From the NCBI GenBank assembly GCA_947631405.1, contig CANRLC010000023.1, forward strand, positions 1-37,628: 37,628 nt of DNA. Reading direction: 5' to 3'. A program made the position numbers and the translations under genes. The DNA is from an uncultured Clostridia bacterium (GTDB lineage: Bacteria > Bacillota > Clostridia > Christensenellales > Aristaeellaceae). The first letter of the stretch is position 1. Each line of letters begins with the position of its first letter. The notes under the pieces were generated by a model. The model ran no database searches. It worked only from the letters and a program-made list of their open reading frames with translations, and was not told where the DNA came from. Positions 1 through 9,749 of the stretch are shown here, in pieces.

Positions 1-1
1 G

Positions 2-187
2 ACGCGCCCCTCGGACGGGGCGGGGCTCGGCATGCGCCGGGGCGAGCGCGCCGCACAGGCGGTCGGCTTGGGCTGCCCCGTGGAAACGGCGCTCGCGCGC
101 GACGCCAACGGCAATCCGCTGTGCGACCGCGGCAGCTACCTGCGCGCGGTCTACCGGGCCTTCACGCTGGGGGACGGCTTCGTGTAG
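2..187 (+). CDS. Unidentified protein, C-terminal fragment
   Basis: An open frame enters from the left edge and ends with TAG at 185-187, giving the last 61 residues of a protein. The visible part is soluble-looking and rich in Arg, Ala and Gly. It contains the segments NGNPLCDRGSYLRAVYRAF and, at the very end, GDGFV, with two cysteines. I do not recognise the family. It lies 57 bases upstream of secD on the same strand with no evident terminator between, so it may be co-transcribed with secDF. That it is coding is inferred from the frame, the composition and the plausible stop just before the next gene's ribosome-binding site. Confidence 0.55.
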   Translation, partial: TRPSDGAGLGMRRGERAAQAVGLGCPVETALARDANGNPLCDRGSYLRAVYRAFTLGDGFV

Positions 188-244
188 CGGCGGCCTATCG
201 TCGTTTTTCCCATGCTTCCATGAACGATAAAGGAGAGAAAGCAT

Positions 245-1510
245 ATGGCTAAAGCAAGCAAGGCGAAGCGCACGCGCACGCGCGCGGTGATCGCGCTCGT
301 CTGCGTCCTGCTCGTCATCGCCGTGGCCGCCTATCTGGCGCTCTTCGGCCTTGGCCGGGGCGCGAGCATCCACTACCTCAAGCCGTGGGGCGAGGCCATC
401 AGCCTCGGCCTGGATCTGCGCGGCGGCGTCTACACCGTCTATCAGGCGGAGGACAGCGCGCAGGACGACTTCGACGCCAAGATGGATTCCACCGTGGGCA
501 TCCTCGGCAGCCGCCTGACGCGTCAGGGCTTCACCGAGGCGACCGTCACCCGCCAGGGCAGCGACCGCATCCGCGTGGAGATCCCGAACGTCTCCGACCC
601 GAACGAGATTCTGCGCATCATCGGCACCCCGGCGCAGCTCTACTTCGTGGACGAGGCGGGCAACAACATCATCGAGGGCGCGATGGTCAAGAACGCGCAG
701 GCCGCGCTCGACGAGAACGGCCGCCCCTGCGTGGACTTTGAATTGAACGACGAGGGCGCGGATCTCTTCGCCGAGGCGACCGCCGCCAATCTGGGCAAGA
801 CCATCTCCATCACGCTGGACGGCGAGACGATCTCCACCGCCACGGTCAACACCGTCATCGCGGGCGGCCGCGGCCAGATCACCAGTCCCACGTTCACCGC
901 GGAAGAGGTGCAGAACCTCTCCACGCTGATCCTCTCCGGCGCGCTGCCGCTGAACCTGTCCCAGCTCGAGGTCAGCGCCATCTCCGCGACGCTGGGCGTC
1001 GAGGCGCTGGATAAGGCCGTTCAGGCCGGCATCATCGGCGTCGTCCTCGTCATGCTCTTCATGCTCGCACGCTACCGCCTGTGCGGTCTGGTCGCCGACA
1101 TCGCCCTGACCGTGTATGTGCTGGTCGTGATGCTGCTGCTGGCGCTCACCGGCGCGCAGCTCACGCTGCCCGGCGTCGCGGGTATCATCCTGGGCATCGG
1201 CATGGCCGTGGACGCGAACGTCGTCATCTTCGAGCGCATCCGCGAGGAGACGCGCGCCGGCCGCCCGCTGACCTCGTCCATCCGCAAGGGCTTCTCCAAC
1301 GCGCTCTCCGCGATCATCGACGCGAACGTGACCACCGTCATCGCCGCCGTCGTGCTCTACGCCTTCGGCACGGGCACCATCCGCGGCTTCGCGCTCACGC
1401 TGGGCATCAGCGTCGTGACGTCGATGTTCACCGCCGTCTTTGTCACCCACAAGCTGCTCGACGTCTTCGCCGATCTCGGCGTGACCAACGAGAAGCTCTA
1501 CGTCGGCTGA
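245..1510 (+). CDS. secD: Protein translocase subunit SecD
   Basis: SecD works with SecF and the SecYEG channel in the membrane, using the proton motive force to pull secreted proteins outward. The 421-residue product has an N-terminal membrane segment at about residues 13-36, the conserved DLRGG motif at 57-61, an extracytoplasmic P1-type domain to about 255, and five membrane segments at about 260-405. The RND-family signature GMAVDANVVIFERIREE lies at 319-335. The length fits the short Gram-positive SecD rather than the roughly 615-residue enterobacterial form. The ATG at 245 follows an AGGAG site at about 231-235. secF begins 17 bases after its stop. Identification is secure. Confidence 0.97.
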   Translation: MAKASKAKRTRTRAVIALVCVLLVIAVAAYLALFGLGRGASIHYLKPWGEAISLGLDLRGGVYTVYQAEDSAQDDFDAKMDSTVGILGSRLTRQGFTEATVTRQGSDRIRVEIPNVSDPNEILRIIGTPAQLYFVDEAGNNIIEGAMVKNAQAALDENGRPCVDFELNDEGADLFAEATAANLGKTISITLDGETISTATVNTVIAGGRGQITSPTFTAEEVQNLSTLILSGALPLNLSQLEVSAISATLGVEALDKAVQAGIIGVVLVMLFMLARYRLCGLVADIALTVYVLVVMLLLALTGAQLTLPGVAGIILGIGMAVDANVVIFERIREETRAGRPLTSSIRKGFSNALSAIIDANVTTVIAAVVLYAFGTGTIRGFALTLGISVVTSMFTAVFVTHKLLDVFADLGVTNEKLYVG

Positions 1511-1527
1511 GCAGGGAGGGATAGACC

Positions 1528-2430
1528 ATGAAGATTCAACTGAAAAACACCTTGAAGCCCTGCCTGACCCTCTCCGCCGTGATCGTGCTGATCGCGCTGG
1601 TCATGTCCTTCACCGGGCACGGCATGGATCTGGGCATTGACTTCACCGGCGGCACCATCATGACCTACGACATGGGCGCGGAGTTCAGCGTGGACGACAT
1701 CAGCGCCGTGCTCGAGGCGAACGGCGTCACCAACTCGCAGATCGCCAAGACCGGCGACGACGCCACGCAGGCGCAGATCCGCATCGCCGACAACGAGAGC
1801 ACCGACGACCTGCGCGACGCGCTGGAGACTGAGCTTTCCAAGACCTATCCGGATATGGCCTATGTGGACATCTCGCGCGTCGGCGCGGTCGCGGGCCGCG
1901 ACCTCATCAACAACGCCGTGCGCAGCGTCGTCTTCGCCTCGATCCTGATGCTGATCTACATCGCCGTGCGCTTTGACTTCTACTCCGGCCTCGCCGCCGT
2001 GCTGGGCCTGCTCCACGACGTGGCGATCATGCTCTCCTTCGTGGTGATCCTGCACAGCTTCATCCGCGTGGAGACGACGTTCATCGCTGCGCTGCTGACC
2101 ATCGTCGGCTACTCGATCAACAACACGATCATCATCTTCGACCGCATCCGCGAGAACCAGAAGAAGCCCGGCGTGCGCCAGCTCCCGCGCGACGAGATCG
2201 TCGCCAAGTCGGTGGGCGAGTGCCTGCCGCGCACGCTCAATACGACCATCACCACGCTGCTGACCGTCGTCACGCTCTATGTGCTGGGCGTCGATTCCAT
2301 CAAGCAGTTCGCCCTGCCGCTCATCATCGGCATTCTGGCGGGCACCTACTCCGCCAACCTGCTCAACGGCTATGTGTGGGCGGCGCTGATGAACCTTCGC
2401 GGCAAGCGCAAGCAGGCCGCCAAGGCGTAA
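1528..2430 (+). CDS. secF: Protein translocase subunit SecF
   Basis: SecF is the partner of SecD in the proton-driven accessory complex of Sec export. The 300-residue product has an N-terminal membrane segment at about 11-28, the GIDFTGGT motif at 36-43, an outer domain to about 130, and a C-terminal bundle of membrane helices. The second RND-type signature, SINNTIIIFDRIREN, lies at 196-210. The ATG at 1528 is preceded by GGGAGGG at about 1514-1520. The gene ends just before a strong intrinsic terminator at 2439-2476, so secDF, with or without the upstream fragment, looks like one transcription unit. Confidence 0.97.
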   Translation: MKIQLKNTLKPCLTLSAVIVLIALVMSFTGHGMDLGIDFTGGTIMTYDMGAEFSVDDISAVLEANGVTNSQIAKTGDDATQAQIRIADNESTDDLRDALETELSKTYPDMAYVDISRVGAVAGRDLINNAVRSVVFASILMLIYIAVRFDFYSGLAAVLGLLHDVAIMLSFVVILHSFIRVETTFIAALLTIVGYSINNTIIIFDRIRENQKKPGVRQLPRDEIVAKSVGECLPRTLNTTITTLLTVVTLYVLGVDSIKQFALPLIIGILAGTYSANLLNGYVWAALMNLRGKRKQAAKA

Positions 2431-2438
2431 GCGCTTCG

Positions 2439-2476
2439 GGTAAGGGCGGGGGCTTTCCCGCCCTTACCGCTATTTT
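2439..2476 (+). terminator. Intrinsic terminator after secF
   Basis: A perfect 12-bp stem (2439-2450 paired with 2457-2468) closes a six-base loop and is followed by a T-rich stretch (2471-2480). It begins nine bases after the secF stop codon, as expected for a Rho-independent terminator closing the secDF operon. Confidence 0.85.
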
Positions 2477-2481
2477 CCTTT

Positions 2482-2509
2482 GGCCGGGCGGCCGCCGCGC
2501 CGCCCGGCC
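2482..2509 (+). other. GC-only hairpin in the recJ leader
   Basis: A perfect 10-bp GC stem (2482-2491 with 2500-2509) and an eight-base loop lie directly downstream of the secF terminator and 48 bases upstream of the recJ start. No T-run follows, so it is not an obvious terminator. It could stabilise the 5' end of the recJ transcript or be a remnant of a repeat. Its function is unknown. Confidence 0.5.
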
Positions 2510-2557
2510 CGATCGCAACGATCGCCGCGCGCATATCCCGAAAGGAGGAGGCTGCGC

Positions 2558-4951
2558 ATGCTGCAATTTCTGCCCAAGCGCGCGCAGGCGCGCGAGATTC
2601 CCGAGGCGCTCAAAGGGCTGGGTCTGCCCGAGCGGCTTTTGGAGCTGCTGGCGGACAGGGGAATCGACACCCCCGAGGCGGTCGAGCGCTACCTGCACCC
2701 CCAGAGGGAGCACCTCAACGACCCCATGCTCATGCGGGATATGGATCGCGCCGTCGCCGTCGTGCGGGACGCGATCGCGCGCGGCGAGGAGATCGCTGTC
2801 TTCGGCGACTACGACGTGGACGGCGTGACCGCGACGGCTATCCTGCTGACCTACCTTCGCAAACAGGGCGCAAAGGCGCGCTTTTACATTCCCGACCGCC
2901 ACGGGGAGGGCTACGGCCTCAATATGGCGGCGGTGGAGCGGCTCGCCGGGGAGGCGAAGCTGCTGATCACCGTGGATTGCGGCATCACCTGCGCGGACGA
3001 GGTCGCCCGCGCGCGCGAGCTGGGCATGCGGGTGATCGTCACCGATCACCACCAGCTCGGCGAGCGGCTGCCCGAATGCGAGGCGGTGCTCAATCCCTTG
3101 CTCGGCGATTACCCCTTCAGGCGGCTCTGCGGCGCGGGCGTGGCCTTCAAGCTCGTGCAGGCGCTGGGCGGGGAGGAGGCGATCGAGCCGCTGTGGGAGC
3201 TGGCCGCGCTGGCGACCATCGCGGACATCGTGCCGCTGCTGGACGAGAACCGCGTGATCGTGAGCTTTGGCCTGCGGGCGATGGCGAAGACGCAGCGCCC
3301 CGGGCTGATCGCGCTGATGGAATCGGCGGGCGTGAGTCAGGAGAGCGTCACCGCGTCGGACGTCGCCTTCCGCATGGCGCCGCGCATCAACGCGGGCGGG
3401 CGGCTGGCGCTGGCCTCGCGCGGCGTGGAGCTGCTGACCACGCGCAGCCTGCAAACCGCGCGCGAGATCGCCGAGGAGCTGTCTCAGGACAACAACAAGC
3501 GCCGCGAACTGGAGCTTTCCGTCTTTAACGAGGCGGACGAGATTGCGCGGCGGGAGATCGACTTCCTCACCGAGCGCGCCATCGTCGTCTGCGGCGAGGG
3601 CTGGAACACGGGCGTGGTCGGACTGGCCGCGTCGCGGCTGGTGGAAAAATACCGCTGGCCGACGGTGCTGCTCTCCTGCGACGGGGACGTGTGCGTCGGC
3701 TCGGCGCGCTCCATTCCCGGCGTCAACATCCACGACGCGCTGGCGACCTGCCGCGATCTGTACATCCGCTTCGGCGGGCACGCGCAGGCGGCGGGACTGA
3801 CCCTCGAAAAGAAGAACGTGCCGGAGCTGCGCAGGCGGCTGACCGAGGCCATCCGCGAGCAGGCGTCGCCCACGGCGTTCATCCCGACCGAGGAATACGA
3901 TCTGGAGATTGAGCTTCCCGAGACGACCGAGGCGCTGATCGAGGCCTTTTCGGCGATGCAGCCGACGGGCTTTGGCAACCCCGCGCCGGTCTTCTGCGTG
4001 CGCGGCGTCCACGCGACGGACGCCCGCGCCATCGGCAAGGACGGAGCGCACCTGCGCGCGTATCTGTCGCAGGGCGGCGAGCGGCGCAGCGCGATCGGCT
4101 TTCGCATGGGCGAGGCCGCGCGCGAGATGCCCGAGGTCATCGAGGCGGTGCTCACGCTGTCGATCAACGAGTGGCAGGGGCAGCGAAACGTGCAATGCGA
4201 GCTGCGCCGCTTTCAGGCGTACATGCCGGGCAAGGCGTTTTTGAGCGTGTGTACCGGGCGGGAGACGGAGCTTTGCGACCGTTTCCTGCGCGCCGCGGCG
4301 CTGCCCGATTCCAAAGACGGCGCGCAGCGCGCCGAGCGCATGACGCTGGAGGAGGCCAAGCGCGTCCTAGGCGAGGAGCTGCTCACCCGGCATCAGGGCA
4401 CGCTGCTGTGCGTCCACACGCTGGGCGCGCTCAAATTGCTGGGCGTCCATCTGGCGCTGATCCACGCCCAGCTCGATTACGCGATCGGCGGCCTGTCCGA
4501 CGTGCGGATGTTTAACACCCTGCTCATGACGCCGGACTGGGAGAGCGTCTGCTGCTGCCCGCGCGCGATCGTCGCGCTCGACGGTTTCGTGAGCGCGGGC
4601 GAGCGCGATGCCGTGCTGCGGCGCTTCCCCGACGCGCGCGTGATCGAGGTCACGGACATGGACAGGAATACCCGCCTGCAGGCGGGCGCGCTGCTCTCCT
4701 CCGACGCGGCGCTGCGCGCGCTCTACCGGGCGATGCGCGCGCGCGAGCGCATGGGCGCGACGCTGCGCTCGCTCGCGCAGGAGGCGGGCATGGAGGAGAC
4801 CGCCGCGCTGTGCGCGCTGCGCATCTTTGAGGAACTAAAGCTCCTCGAGTGGACGGCGGAACCGTTTGATTATCGCCTGCTGCCCAGCGGGCGCGTCTCC
4901 CTTGGGGACAGCGCGCTGCGGCGGAGGCTTTCGCAGCTCGGCGCGCGCTGA
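2558..4951 (+). CDS. recJ: Single-stranded-DNA-specific exonuclease RecJ
   Basis: RecJ degrades single-stranded DNA 5' to 3' in recombinational and mismatch repair in the cytoplasm. The 797-residue product has the DHH phosphoesterase motifs GDYDVDGVT (83-91) and TDHH (162-165). The DHHA1 nucleic-acid-binding motif FGGHAQAAG is near 405-413, followed by an OB-fold region and a long C-terminal extension like that of Gram-positive RecJ. The frame is open further upstream, but the ATG at 2558 is preceded by AAAGGAGGA (2541-2549) at good spacing, and the upstream residues would be read through the secF terminator. The next gene, rel, starts 31 bases after the stop, the usual clostridial order. Confidence 0.95.
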   Translation: MLQFLPKRAQAREIPEALKGLGLPERLLELLADRGIDTPEAVERYLHPQREHLNDPMLMRDMDRAVAVVRDAIARGEEIAVFGDYDVDGVTATAILLTYLRKQGAKARFYIPDRHGEGYGLNMAAVERLAGEAKLLITVDCGITCADEVARARELGMRVIVTDHHQLGERLPECEAVLNPLLGDYPFRRLCGAGVAFKLVQALGGEEAIEPLWELAALATIADIVPLLDENRVIVSFGLRAMAKTQRPGLIALMESAGVSQESVTASDVAFRMAPRINAGGRLALASRGVELLTTRSLQTAREIAEELSQDNNKRRELELSVFNEADEIARREIDFLTERAIVVCGEGWNTGVVGLAASRLVEKYRWPTVLLSCDGDVCVGSARSIPGVNIHDALATCRDLYIRFGGHAQAAGLTLEKKNVPELRRRLTEAIREQASPTAFIPTEEYDLEIELPETTEALIEAFSAMQPTGFGNPAPVFCVRGVHATDARAIGKDGAHLRAYLSQGGERRSAIGFRMGEAAREMPEVIEAVLTLSINEWQGQRNVQCELRRFQAYMPGKAFLSVCTGRETELCDRFLRAAALPDSKDGAQRAERMTLEEAKRVLGEELLTRHQGTLLCVHTLGALKLLGVHLALIHAQLDYAIGGLSDVRMFNTLLMTPDWESVCCCPRAIVALDGFVSAGERDAVLRRFPDARVIEVTDMDRNTRLQAGALLSSDAALRALYRAMRARERMGATLRSLAQEAGMEETAALCALRIFEELKLLEWTAEPFDYRLLPSGRVSLGDSALRRRLSQLGAR

Positions 4952-4982
4952 CGACGGCGCGCGCGGCAAGGGAGGGATCGGT

Positions 4983-7178
4983 GTGACGCAGCAGGATTGC
5001 AAGAGCCTTGACGAGCTGATCGCGACGCTCACCAAGTATCATCCGGAGGCCAACGTGGAGCTGGTGCGCAAGGCGTATGCCTTCGCGGAAAAGGCGCACG
5101 AGGGGCAGCTCCGCAAATCGGGCGAGCCGTATTTCACGCACCCCCTGACGGTCGCGGGCATCCTCAGCGACCTCATGCTGGACGCGCCGACCATCGCGGC
5201 GGGCCTGCTGCACGACACGGTGGAGGACTGCGAGAGCGTGACGCTCGAGACGATCGAGCAGGAGTTCGGCCAAGAGGTCGCCCTGCTGGTGGACGGCGTG
5301 ACCAAACTCAAGCGCCTCGACTTTTCCTCGCGCGTGGAGCAGCAGGCCGAGAGCATCCGCAAGATGATTCTCGCGATGAGCAAGGACATCCGCGTGGTGC
5401 TCATCAAGCTGGCCGACCGCACGCACAACATGCGCACGCTCAAATCCCAGCCGCCGGAGAGCCAGAAGCGCATCGCACAGGAGACGCTGGACATCTACGC
5501 GCCGCTGGCGCACCGTCTGGGCGTCTACAAGATCAAGCAGGAGCTGGAAGACCTGTGCCTGCGCTACCTCGACCCGGAGGGCTACCAGAACCTCATCACC
5601 AAGGTGGGCATGAAGCGCGCCGAGCGCGAGGAGAGCATCCGCCGGGTGATGGATATGCTCAGCGAAAAGATCGCCGAGACGGGCATCGCCTTTGAGATCG
5701 ACGGCCGCCCGAAGCACTTTTACAGCATCTATCGCAAGATGGTGCTCCAGCAAAAGCCCTTCGAGCAGATCTTCGACCTGATCGCCATCCGCGTGCTGGT
5801 GGATACCGTGCGCGACTGCTACGCGGTGCTGGGCGTCGTACATACGCTCTGGAAGCAGGTGCCCAACCGCTTCAAGGACTATATCTCCACCCCCAAGCCG
5901 AACATGTATCAATCCCTGCACACGACGGTCGTGGGGGAGAACGGCATGCCCTTCGAGGTGCAGATTCGCACGCACGAGATGCACCGCATCGCCGAATACG
6001 GCATCGCGGCGCACTGGCGCTACAAGGAGGGCAAGCAGGTCGCCGACGGGCTGGACAACAAGCTCTACTGGCTGCGGCAGATTCTCGACTGGCAAAACGA
6101 AACGCGCGACTCGGAGGAATTCATCAAGTCGCTCAAGGTCGATCTCTTCTCTGACGAGGTGTTCGTCTTCACGCCCAAGGGCGAGATCATCGACATGCCC
6201 AAGGGCGCGACGCCCATCGACTTCGCCTACCGCATCCACAGCGCCGTGGGCAACAAGTGCGTGGGCGCGAAGGTCAACGGGCGCATCGTCACGCTGGATA
6301 CGCCGCTGGCCACCGGCGATTTCGTGGAGATCATCACCCAGCAAAACAGCAAAGGCCCCAGCCGAGACTGGCTCAAGATCGTCAAGACCTCGCAGGCCAA
6401 GGCGAAGATTCGCCAGTTCTACAAAAAGGAGCTGCGCGAGGAGAACATCACCAGCGGCAAACAGATGCTCGAGCTCGAGGCCAAGCGCCAGAGCGCAAGC
6501 CTTAGCGCGCTCATCAAGCCGGAGTATCTCGATCCGATCCTGCGCAAGTTTTCCTTCGCCGACATCGACGACCTGTACGCGGCGGTCGGCTGCGGCGGCA
6601 TCACCGCCGTGCAGGTGGTCACCCGCCTGCGCGAGGAGCAGCACAACCACGAGAAGCCGCTGGTGCCGCTCGCCCCGCGCGCGCCCCAGCAGGAAGCGCC
6701 GGGCGGCCACGCCCGGCCCGCCTCCCGCGGGAAGGACGATCTGGGCATCAGCGTCGCGGGGCTGCCGGGCTGTCAGGTTCACTTTGCCAAGTGCTGCACG
6801 CCGCTGCCGGGCGACGAGATCGTGGGCTATGTGACGCGCGGACGCGGCGTCACCATCCACTCCAAGGAGTGCATCAACGTCAACAGCTCGCACGACCCGG
6901 CGCGCTGGGTGCAGGCCGACTGGCTGGACACGACGAACTCGTTCTACAATGGCTCCATCCAGATCATCGCCTACGACCGCCACAACCTGATCGCCGACCT
7001 GATGAGCTATCTCTCCGCGCAGAAGGTGACCGTCTGCGCGCTGGCGGCCAAGGTCAACCCCAACAACCAGACCTGCACCATCGAACTGACGCTGCAGGTC
7101 GCCAACAAACAGGAGCTGGACTGGGTCATCCGCCAGCTCGGCAAGCGGCAGGATACGATCGAGATCTTCCGCGTGTGA
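4983..7178 (+). CDS. relA: Bifunctional (p)ppGpp synthetase/hydrolase Rel
   Basis: This enzyme makes and degrades the stringent-response alarmone (p)ppGpp in response to uncharged tRNA on the ribosome. The 731-residue product has an HD hydrolase domain with apparently intact metal-binding residues (THP near 52-54, LHDTVED around H77-D78, and the later DRTHN motif). The synthetase domain carries [12 protein letters not shown] near 242-253 and YQSLHTT. A TGS domain starts near 392, and a C-terminal ACT domain occupies roughly the last 80 residues. Both catalytic domains look complete, so it is probably bifunctional. The GTG at 4983 follows GGGAGGG at 4970-4976. The open frame extends upstream into recJ, but those residues do not resemble Rel. 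Confidence 0.95.
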   Translation: MTQQDCKSLDELIATLTKYHPEANVELVRKAYAFAEKAHEGQLRKSGEPYFTHPLTVAGILSDLMLDAPTIAAGLLHDTVEDCESVTLETIEQEFGQEVALLVDGVTKLKRLDFSSRVEQQAESIRKMILAMSKDIRVVLIKLADRTHNMRTLKSQPPESQKRIAQETLDIYAPLAHRLGVYKIKQELEDLCLRYLDPEGYQNLITKVGMKRAEREESIRRVMDMLSEKIAETGIAFEIDGRPKHFYSIYRKMVLQQKPFEQIFDLIAIRVLVDTVRDCYAVLGVVHTLWKQVPNRFKDYISTPKPNMYQSLHTTVVGENGMPFEVQIRTHEMHRIAEYGIAAHWRYKEGKQVADGLDNKLYWLRQILDWQNETRDSEEFIKSLKVDLFSDEVFVFTPKGEIIDMPKGATPIDFAYRIHSAVGNKCVGAKVNGRIVTLDTPLATGDFVEIITQQNSKGPSRDWLKIVKTSQAKAKIRQFYKKELREENITSGKQMLELEAKRQSASLSALIKPEYLDPILRKFSFADIDDLYAAVGCGGITAVQVVTRLREEQHNHEKPLVPLAPRAPQQEAPGGHARPASRGKDDLGISVAGLPGCQVHFAKCCTPLPGDEIVGYVTRGRGVTIHSKECINVNSSHDPARWVQADWLDTTNSFYNGSIQIIAYDRHNLIADLMSYLSAQKVTVCALAAKVNPNNQTCTIELTLQVANKQELDWVIRQLGKRQDTIEIFRV

Positions 7179-7197
7179 CGACAAAGGAGGGAGCGCC

Positions 7198-7647
7198 GTG
7201 CGTCTGGTCGTGCAGCGCGTGCTGGAGGCGTCCGTCCGCGTGGACGGCGAGCTGCTGGGCAGCGTGGGGAAGGGCTTCATGGTGCTTTGCGGCGTGGAGG
7301 ACGGCGACACGGAGGCGGACGCCGCCTACTGCGTGGAGAAGACCGTCCACCTGCGCGTGTTCGAGGACGACGCGGGCAAGATGAATCGCGACATCCTCGA
7401 GGCGGGCGGCGCGGTGCTGGCGATCTCGCAATTCACGCTCCACGGCGACGTGCGCCACGGCCGCCGCCCGAGCTTCATCCGCGCGGCGCGCCCGGAGGCC
7501 GCCGTGCCCCTCTACGAGCGCTACTGCGAGGGCCTGCGCGAGGCGGGCCTGCGCGTGGAGACGGGCCGCTTCGGCGCGGACATGAAGGTCGCGCTCGTCA
7601 ATGACGGCCCGGTGACGCTGCTGGTGGATTCCAAAAGGCTGTTTTGA
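7198..7647 (+). CDS. dtd: D-aminoacyl-tRNA deacylase Dtd
   Basis: Dtd hydrolyses D-amino acids, and glycine mischarged on tRNA-Ala, from tRNA to protect translation. The 149-residue product has the normal length and both signature motifs: SQFTL near residues 80-84 and the cross-subunit NDGPVT near 137-142, which here follows the usual N-x-GPVT pattern. It uses a GTG start at 7198 behind AAAGGAGGG (7182-7190). It follows rel by 19 bases and precedes the metallo-hydrolase gene by 19 bases, the standard order in Clostridia and Bacilli, so co-transcription with rel is likely. Confidence 0.96.
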   Translation: MRLVVQRVLEASVRVDGELLGSVGKGFMVLCGVEDGDTEADAAYCVEKTVHLRVFEDDAGKMNRDILEAGGAVLAISQFTLHGDVRHGRRPSFIRAARPEAAVPLYERYCEGLREAGLRVETGRFGADMKVALVNDGPVTLLVDSKRLF

Positions 7648-7666
7648 CGCGCAAAGGGGGATAAAA

Positions 7667-8272
7667 ATGGCGCTGGAGATCGCGACCGTCTGCGGCGGGC
7701 CGCTTTCGGTCAATACCTACGTCGTTTCTGCGCCGGGCGCGGACGTCTGCGCGCTGATCGACCCCGGCGCGCAGGAGGCCGCCGTGCGCGAGGCGGTGGG
7801 CGCGCGGCGCGTGGAGGCGGTGCTGCTTACGCACGCGCACTTTGACCACATGATGAACGCGCAGCCGTGGCTTAGCCGCGGCGCGAAGCTCTACGTCCAT
7901 GCGCTGGACGAGGCCGCGCTTTTTGACCCGGCGCTCAATCTCTCCACGATGATCGGCGAAACGCTGCGCCTGCCGCCGCCGGATGCGCGCGTTTCGGACG
8001 GCGGCGCGGTGACCGCGGCGGGGCTGACGTTTGCCGTGCTGCACACGCCCGGCCACACGCCGGGGAGCGTCTGCTACCTCTGCGACGGCGCGCTCTTCTC
8101 GGGCGACACGCTCTTTTACCACAGCTACGGCCGGGTCGATCTGCCGGGCGGCGATGCGGAGCAGATGCGCGCGTCGCTCGCGCGCGTGCTCGCGCTGGGC
8201 GAGGCGACGCCCGTCTATCCCGGGCACGGGCTGCGCACGAAGATCGGCTGGGAGCGGGGGATGCGCCTGTGA
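7667..8272 (+). CDS. Metallo-beta-lactamase-fold hydrolase, glyoxalase II-like
   Basis: A 201-residue hydrolase of the metallo-beta-lactamase superfamily. The zinc-binding motif THAHFDH is at residues 55-61. Further ligands are H130 in HTPGHTPGS, D147 in GDTLF, and H187 in YPGHG. The layout matches the small YcbL/glyoxalase II-like proteins often found between dtd and hemZ in Firmicutes. A thioester such as a hydroxyacyl-thiol is a plausible substrate, but the true one is unknown. The ATG at 7667 follows AAAGGGGG. The stop overlaps the start of hemZ in a GTGA sequence, indicating translational coupling. Confidence 0.9.
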   Translation: MALEIATVCGGPLSVNTYVVSAPGADVCALIDPGAQEAAVREAVGARRVEAVLLTHAHFDHMMNAQPWLSRGAKLYVHALDEAALFDPALNLSTMIGETLRLPPPDARVSDGGAVTAAGLTFAVLHTPGHTPGSVCYLCDGALFSGDTLFYHSYGRVDLPGGDAEQMRASLARVLALGEATPVYPGHGLRTKIGWERGMRL

Positions 8273-9717
8273 GGCTCGCGCTGTACACGCCGCTGGAGGC
8301 GTTCAGGCCGGACATCGCGGACGTCGTGCGCATCTTCTACGGCGAGGGTTCCGTGCTCCCCGAGGACGCGCCCGGGCGCGACGGCGCGCTCGTCCACACG
8401 CACGAGCTGGAAGGCGGCGTGTGGCGCGAGACGTTCGCGCTCACGCTGGAAGGTCAAACGCGCCGCCAGACGCTGGAGGCGCCCGCCGTCTTTGGCGGTC
8501 TGGAGGAAAAGCGCCAGCTCAAGCGGCTCATCAAGCGCTGCTGCTACGCGCTCTTGCGGGACGTGACGGGCCGCCGCCCGCCGTGGGGTTCGCTCACGGG
8601 CATCCGCCCGACGCGGCTGTACTATCAGCGGCTGGAGCGGGGCGACACGCGCGAGCAGGCGCGCAGCTATCTCGCGGAGCAGTTTGACCTCTCGCCGGAA
8701 AAGATCGGCCTGCTCGACGAGATCGTGGACGCCCAGCGGGGCCTCATCGACGTGGAGGAGAACGCCTGCGACCTGTACATCGGCATCCCGTTTTGCACGA
8801 CGCGCTGTGCGTATTGCTCGTTTTCCTCCGGGGAGATCGGCGACGGGCGGCTGGTGGAGCCGTACCTGACCGCGCTCCTTCATGAGATCGACGCCTGCGC
8901 GCGGATGGCGAAGGAAAAATCGCTGCGCCTGCGCGCGGGCTATGTGGGCGGCGGAACGCCCACGAGCCTGTCCGCTTCGCAGCTCGACCGCCTGCTCTCG
9001 CATGCGGAGCGCGCCTTTGGGCCGCTCGCGGAATGGACGGTCGAGGGCGGCCGGCCCGACACGCTGACGCGCGAGCGCCTCACCGCGTTGCGCGATCACC
9101 CGGTCACGCGCATCAGCGTCAACCCCCAGACGATGCGCGACGAGACGCTGCGGCGCATCGGCCGCGCGCACACCGCCGCGCAGACCGAGGAGGCGTTTTC
9201 CCTCGCGCGCGCGATGGGCTTTGACGACATCAACATGGACGTGATCGCCGCGCTGCCCGGCGAGGACGCGGACATCTTCGGGGAGACGCTGCGCCGCGTG
9301 TCGGCGCTCGCGCCGGAGAGCCTGACCGTCCACACGCTGGCGATCAAGCGCTCCTCCCGCCTGCACGAGCAGGGCTTCTGCCCGGACGCGCGGGACGCCG
9401 CGCGCATGGTCGCGATGGGCCGCGAGGCCGCGCATGCGATGGGCATGCGCGCCTACTACCTCTACCGGCAAAAGTACATGGCCGAAAACCTCGAGAACGT
9501 CGGCTACGCGCTGCCGGGCCGCGCCTGCCGCTACAACATCGACAACATGGAGGAGACGACCAGCGTGCTCGCGCTGGGCGCAGGCGGCATCACCAAAGTC
9601 GTGCGGCGCAAAGAGGAAAAGATCGTGCGCGCGCCGAATATAGCCAACATCGAGCAGTATATCGCGCGCGTGGACGAGATGATCGAGCGCAAGCGGCGCG
9701 CGCTTTTCCCGGCCTGA
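8269..9717 (+). CDS. hemZ: Radical SAM coproporphyrinogen dehydrogenase-like protein HemZ
   Basis: A 482-residue radical SAM protein of the HemN/HemZ family. Family members carry out anaerobic conversion of coproporphyrinogen III or related chemistry, although the role of HemZ in heme-poor Clostridia is uncertain. The [4Fe-4S]-binding CxxxCxxC motif is at C176, C180 and C183 within IPFCTTRCAYCSF. It is followed by GGGTPT, part of the SAM-binding region, and typical C-terminal HemN-like segments. The roughly 165 residues ahead of the radical SAM core are the hallmark of HemZ as opposed to HemN/HemW. The GTG start at 8269 overlaps the upstream stop by four bases. Confidence 0.9.
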   Translation: MRLALYTPLEAFRPDIADVVRIFYGEGSVLPEDAPGRDGALVHTHELEGGVWRETFALTLEGQTRRQTLEAPAVFGGLEEKRQLKRLIKRCCYALLRDVTGRRPPWGSLTGIRPTRLYYQRLERGDTREQARSYLAEQFDLSPEKIGLLDEIVDAQRGLIDVEENACDLYIGIPFCTTRCAYCSFSSGEIGDGRLVEPYLTALLHEIDACARMAKEKSLRLRAGYVGGGTPTSLSASQLDRLLSHAERAFGPLAEWTVEGGRPDTLTRERLTALRDHPVTRISVNPQTMRDETLRRIGRAHTAAQTEEAFSLARAMGFDDINMDVIAALPGEDADIFGETLRRVSALAPESLTVHTLAIKRSSRLHEQGFCPDARDAARMVAMGREAAHAMGMRAYYLYRQKYMAENLENVGYALPGRACRYNIDNMEETTSVLALGAGGITKVVRRKEEKIVRAPNIANIEQYIARVDEMIERKRRALFPA

Positions 9718-9749
9718 CGCAGGCCGCAAACCGAGCGGGAGGTGTGAGC

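Noticed and set aside
4650-7310. Very long - strand open frame (886 codons) opposite rel; similar ones at 11932-14373, 15588-18080 and 19742-22285
   Set aside because: They lie opposite well-identified genes, are dominated by Arg, Ala, His, Leu and Val from GC-rich antisense codons, and match no known family. They are compositional shadows.
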